From contig DATATI010000036.1 in the NCBI GenBank assembly GCA_036268875.1, forward strand, positions 105,380 through 169,379: 64,000 nt of DNA, given 5' to 3'. Shown here one piece after another: positions 61,476 through 64,000 of the stretch. Origin of the DNA: Polyangia bacterium. Lineage in GTDB: Bacteria > Myxococcota_A > Polyangia > Fen-1088. A program made the position numbers and the translations under genes. The notes under the pieces were generated by a model, which did no database searches, had not been told where the DNA came from, and worked only from the letters and a program-made list of their open reading frames with translations. How positions within the stretch are numbered: the stretch's first letter is position 1; each line of letters begins with the position of its first letter.

Positions 61476-62917
61476 CCCGGCATCTCACGCGCGCGCAACT
61501 CGCCTTGCAGGCTCAGCAGGCTCAGATCGATCCGAGAGATCGCGCGCGCGACCTGATATTTGACCAGAAGGCCCTGGCGTCGCAGCGCAAGGAGCGGGAG
61601 CGCGGCGGGGCGGTGCCGCGCCGCAAGTTCCTGGCCAGCGCCGCCGCTGTGGTCGGATTGCCCTGGCTGGAGACGTTCGCCGGGCGTGATCGCAAGGCGC
61701 AGGCGGCTGGCAAGGCCATTCGCCTGGTCGCTTGGCACACCTCGACCGGGTACTTTGCCAAGACGTGGTGGCCGTCGACGGTCGGAGCGAATTACATGCC
61801 CAGCACGGCGCTGATGCCGATCGCCAGCCTGCAAAAGAAGATGCTGGTTTTGGGTGGTATCCAAAACAACGACGCCTCCGCGGTCTTCGGGTCGCATGGT
61901 TGGGGCCCCGCCGGGATGTTGACGGCGGTCAAAGGGGCAGCGCCATCGCCGGTCAAGGTCGGGATCTCCGTCGATCAGGCGTTCGCGCAGTCGCTGCCGG
62001 CGGGAACCACCCGCATTCCAAGTGGCATTCAGCTTGGCATCACCAATCGGATGTACGCCGACGTTGGCCCCGTCCCGGCCATCTACAACGGTTGCATCTC
62101 CTGGGCGACGGCCACTCAGCCGTTGCAGCCGGTGATCCAGCCGGGCGTGGTGTTCGATCAGATATTCATGGGGGCCAGCACGGACGCTTCCGCTGCCGAT
62201 AGCATGCGCCGGAAGGCCATCTCCACCAGCGTCCTCGACCATGTGCTCGACGAAGCGACGTCGCTTCGAACGCGGCTAGCCACCACCGATCGCGGCAAGC
62301 TGGACGAATACATGACGGGCGTGCGTTCCGTCGAGACGCAGATCCAGGCGGCGACGGCACCGATGTGCTCGGCGATGGGAATGACCAGGCCGAACAACAC
62401 GGGGTATGACTGGCCGACCCAGACGAAAGTCAGTTGCGATGTGATGGCGCTGGCGCTGCAGTGCGACGCCACGCGATCGATCTCGTTCATGCTGGGGAAC
62501 GGCGGCTCGTCGTGCGCGCCCAGCTTCCCGTGGCTGGGGATCAGCGGCGATCACCACGGCCTGGCGCACGCGCAGGACGCAAACGCGCTGCCGAAGATCG
62601 ACGCCTGGCACGTGTCCCAGTTGGCGTACTTCTGTCAGAAGCTGGACGCCGTCGATGAGGGTGGGTCGTCCATCCTGGACAACAGCCTGGTTTTCATGTC
62701 CAGCGAGATCATGAATGGCATCGCCCACGATCAGGACAACAAGGGCATCCTTCTGCTGGGAAGCGCCGGGGGCAAGTTCAACACCGGCCAGTACATGCAG
62801 TTCGCCGACAAGCCGCCGCAGGCGAACCTGTTCGTAACCATGTTGAACGCGCTGGGCGTTCCGGTGACGACGTTCGGCACCGCCGGCAAGGCAACCCTGC
62901 CGGGACTGCTCGTCTAG
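61472..62917 (+). CDS. DUF1552-family protein, Tat-exported
   Basis: A 481-residue protein. PRRKFLASAAAVVGLPWLE (about 49-67) is a Tat signal, unusually far from the N-terminus, so the first 45 residues form a charged extension. The body (AWHTSTGYFAKTWWP, GGIQNN, GSHGWGPAGMLT, DHHGLAH near the end) matches DUF1552, a family related to sulfatase-like DUF1501 folds. It is translationally coupled to the DUF1592 gene, and the pair is presumed to act together outside the cytoplasm, possibly in redox or polymer breakdown; this is not proven. Confidence 0.92.
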   Translation: MTRHLTRAQLALQAQQAQIDPRDRARDLIFDQKALASQRKERERGGAVPRRKFLASAAAVVGLPWLETFAGRDRKAQAAGKAIRLVAWHTSTGYFAKTWWPSTVGANYMPSTALMPIASLQKKMLVLGGIQNNDASAVFGSHGWGPAGMLTAVKGAAPSPVKVGISVDQAFAQSLPAGTTRIPSGIQLGITNRMYADVGPVPAIYNGCISWATATQPLQPVIQPGVVFDQIFMGASTDASAADSMRRKAISTSVLDHVLDEATSLRTRLATTDRGKLDEYMTGVRSVETQIQAATAPMCSAMGMTRPNNTGYDWPTQTKVSCDVMALALQCDATRSISFMLGNGGSSCAPSFPWLGISGDHHGLAHAQDANALPKIDAWHVSQLAYFCQKLDAVDEGGSSILDNSLVFMSSEIMNGIAHDQDNKGILLLGSAGGKFNTGQYMQFADKPPQANLFVTMLNALGVPVTTFGTAGKATLPGLLV

Positions 62918-62957
62918 CGGCGGCCCAACGGCGGCGCGCGAGGCGCTCGATATCCCG

Positions 62958-63971
62958 CTAGACGCGGGCGAAGAGCGCGTTCGCCGCGGTCGGGTTCTGC
63001 TTGCACTCCAGCAACGCCCGCAGCATCAGCGGCACGACGATGGTCGCGTCTGATTCGATGACGAACATCGGGGTCTCGGCGGTCAGCTTGTCCCAGGTGA
63101 TCTTCTCGTTCGGCGTGGCGCCCGAGTACGAACCGTACGACGTCGTCGAGTCGGAGATCTGACAGAAGTACGCCCATGGCTTCACCGGCTGCTCAAGGTC
63201 GTACTTGATCGACGGGACCACGCAGATGGGGAAATCGCCGGCGATGCCGCCGCCGATCTGGAAGAAGCCGACGCCCGCGCCCCCCGATAGCTCGCGGTAC
63301 TGATCGTAGAAGGCGGCCATGTACTCGATGCCGGACCGGGCGATGGTGGCCTCGCAGTCGCCGTGCTTGACGTGCGACGCGAAGATGTTACCGAAGGTCG
63401 AGTCTTCATAGCCGGGCACCACGATCGGCAGCTTGGCCTGGGCCGCCGCCAGCAGCCAGCATTCGTCGGCGTTGCCCTGGTGCAGGTCGGGACCGACGGT
63501 CTCGATCAGCTCGTAAAAGTACTCGTGCCAGAAGCGGCGCTGGCGCTGCTGGGACGCTTTCATCCACATCGGGACGATGAATTTTTCGACGGCGCGGAAG
63601 GCCTCGTCCTCGGGGATGCTGGTGTCGGTCACTCGGCGCATGCGGTCGTTCAGGATGCGCGTGTCGTCTTGCTTGGTGAAGTATCGATACTCGGGAAAGT
63701 CTTTGTAATGGTCGTGAGCCACCAACCGGAACAGCGACTCCTCCAGATTGGCGCCGGTCACTGACAGGCCGTGAATCAACCCGGCCCGAATGGCCGGGGC
63801 CAGCGTGATGCCCAGCTGCGCGGAAGACATCGCGCCGGCGACCGCCCAGAACATGCGCCCACCGCGTTCGATGTGGCGCCAGTAAGCGCAGAGCGCGTCG
63901 CGCGTGGCCCTTGCGTTGAAGTTTTTGTAGTTCTTGACGACCAGCTCAAGAATCGGCAGCTCTGCGGGCAT
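62958..63971 (-). CDS. Deoxyhypusine-synthase-like protein
   Basis: A 337-residue member of the deoxyhypusine synthase family. FWAVAGAMSSAQLG, LIHGLSVTGANLEESLF, GYEDSTFGN, GVGFFQIGGGIAGDFP and ITWDKLT are clear; the last contains the Lys expected to form the imine with the aminobutyl group. Bacteria have no eIF5A, so these homologues probably make polyamine derivatives such as homospermidine or guanidino compounds. AGGA lies nine bases before the ATG at 63971; a GTG at 63989 is possible. It is convergent with the DUF1552 gene. Positions 63972-64000 show only its leader. Confidence 0.92.
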   Translation of the reverse strand: MPAELPILELVVKNYKNFNARATRDALCAYWRHIERGGRMFWAVAGAMSSAQLGITLAPAIRAGLIHGLSVTGANLEESLFRLVAHDHYKDFPEYRYFTKQDDTRILNDRMRRVTDTSIPEDEAFRAVEKFIVPMWMKASQQRQRRFWHEYFYELIETVGPDLHQGNADECWLLAAAQAKLPIVVPGYEDSTFGNIFASHVKHGDCEATIARSGIEYMAAFYDQYRELSGGAGVGFFQIGGGIAGDFPICVVPSIKYDLEQPVKPWAYFCQISDSTTSYGSYSGATPNEKITWDKLTAETPMFVIESDATIVVPLMLRALLECKQNPTAANALFARV

Positions 63972-64000
63972 GGTGCTTTTTCCTAACACGCGCAGCGACT

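Noticed and set aside
1..64000. CRISPR arrays, tRNA/rRNA genes, insertion sequences, prophage
   Set aside because: No regular direct repeats, clover-leaf genes, transposase or phage motifs were seen in any reading.

Overview
The window is high-GC DNA that looks like a member of the Myxococcota (myxobacteria in the broad sense). The signs are a DUF2330 protein ending in a MYXO-CTERM-type tail, many lipoproteins with Gly/Ser-rich linkers and Cys-rich modules, an IgGFc-binding-type surface protein, a VWA lipoprotein, the DUF1592/DUF1552 pair, and frequent GTGA/ATGA gene overlaps. No tRNA, rRNA, CRISPR array, insertion sequence or phage gene was recognised. No genus can be assigned from what is visible.

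1-15.3 kb (minus strand) is a four-gene, translationally coupled NRPS/PKS operon. Transcription order is: C-A-PCP NRPS; an alpha/beta hydrolase lacking the nucleophile Ser; a KS-AT-KR-DH-ACP PKS; and a formyltransferase NRPS that runs off the left edge. The last protein has a luciferase-like flavin monooxygenase inserted in its adenylation domain, followed by a methyltransferase. By my alignment both adenylation domains carry the same glycine-like specificity code. Together the modules could make an O-methyl-oxime butenoyl-glycine type unit like the starter of lobatamide-type compounds. This is the strongest candidate for something new in the window.

15.4-40.3 kb is a surface polysaccharide locus. 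It holds a short-chain dehydrogenase with a degenerate CpsD-like partner, five glycosyltransferases, a CapK-type adenylate-forming protein, two asparagine-synthase-type amidotransferases, two polysaccharide deacetylases, a Wza-type export lipoprotein, a Wzy-type polymerase, a priming sugar transferase, two tandem Wzz-type proteins, a BY-kinase-like ATPase carrying a zinc-ribbon insert, and a nucleotide-sugar epimerase. A partner-switching module (RsbW-like kinase, STAS antagonist, GAF-PP2C phosphatase) sits in the middle, directly upstream of the Wzz/BY-kinase genes, and is the likely regulator. No Wzx flippase is visible.

40.3-64 kb is a looser region. It has ilvD, several secreted or surface lipoproteins, a Rieske protein, and enzymes compatible with oxidative sugar-acid catabolism (an SDR, an aldo/keto reductase, a periplasmic 6-phosphogluconolactonase-like propeller, L-fuconate dehydratase, and a lipoprotein amidohydrolase made of two tandem copies). 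It ends with the DUF1592/DUF1552 pair and a deoxyhypusine-synthase-like gene. Three decayed gene fragments (beta-helix-like, GH18-like, GMC-oxidoreductase-like) lie in the gaps and mark past deletions or rearrangements.
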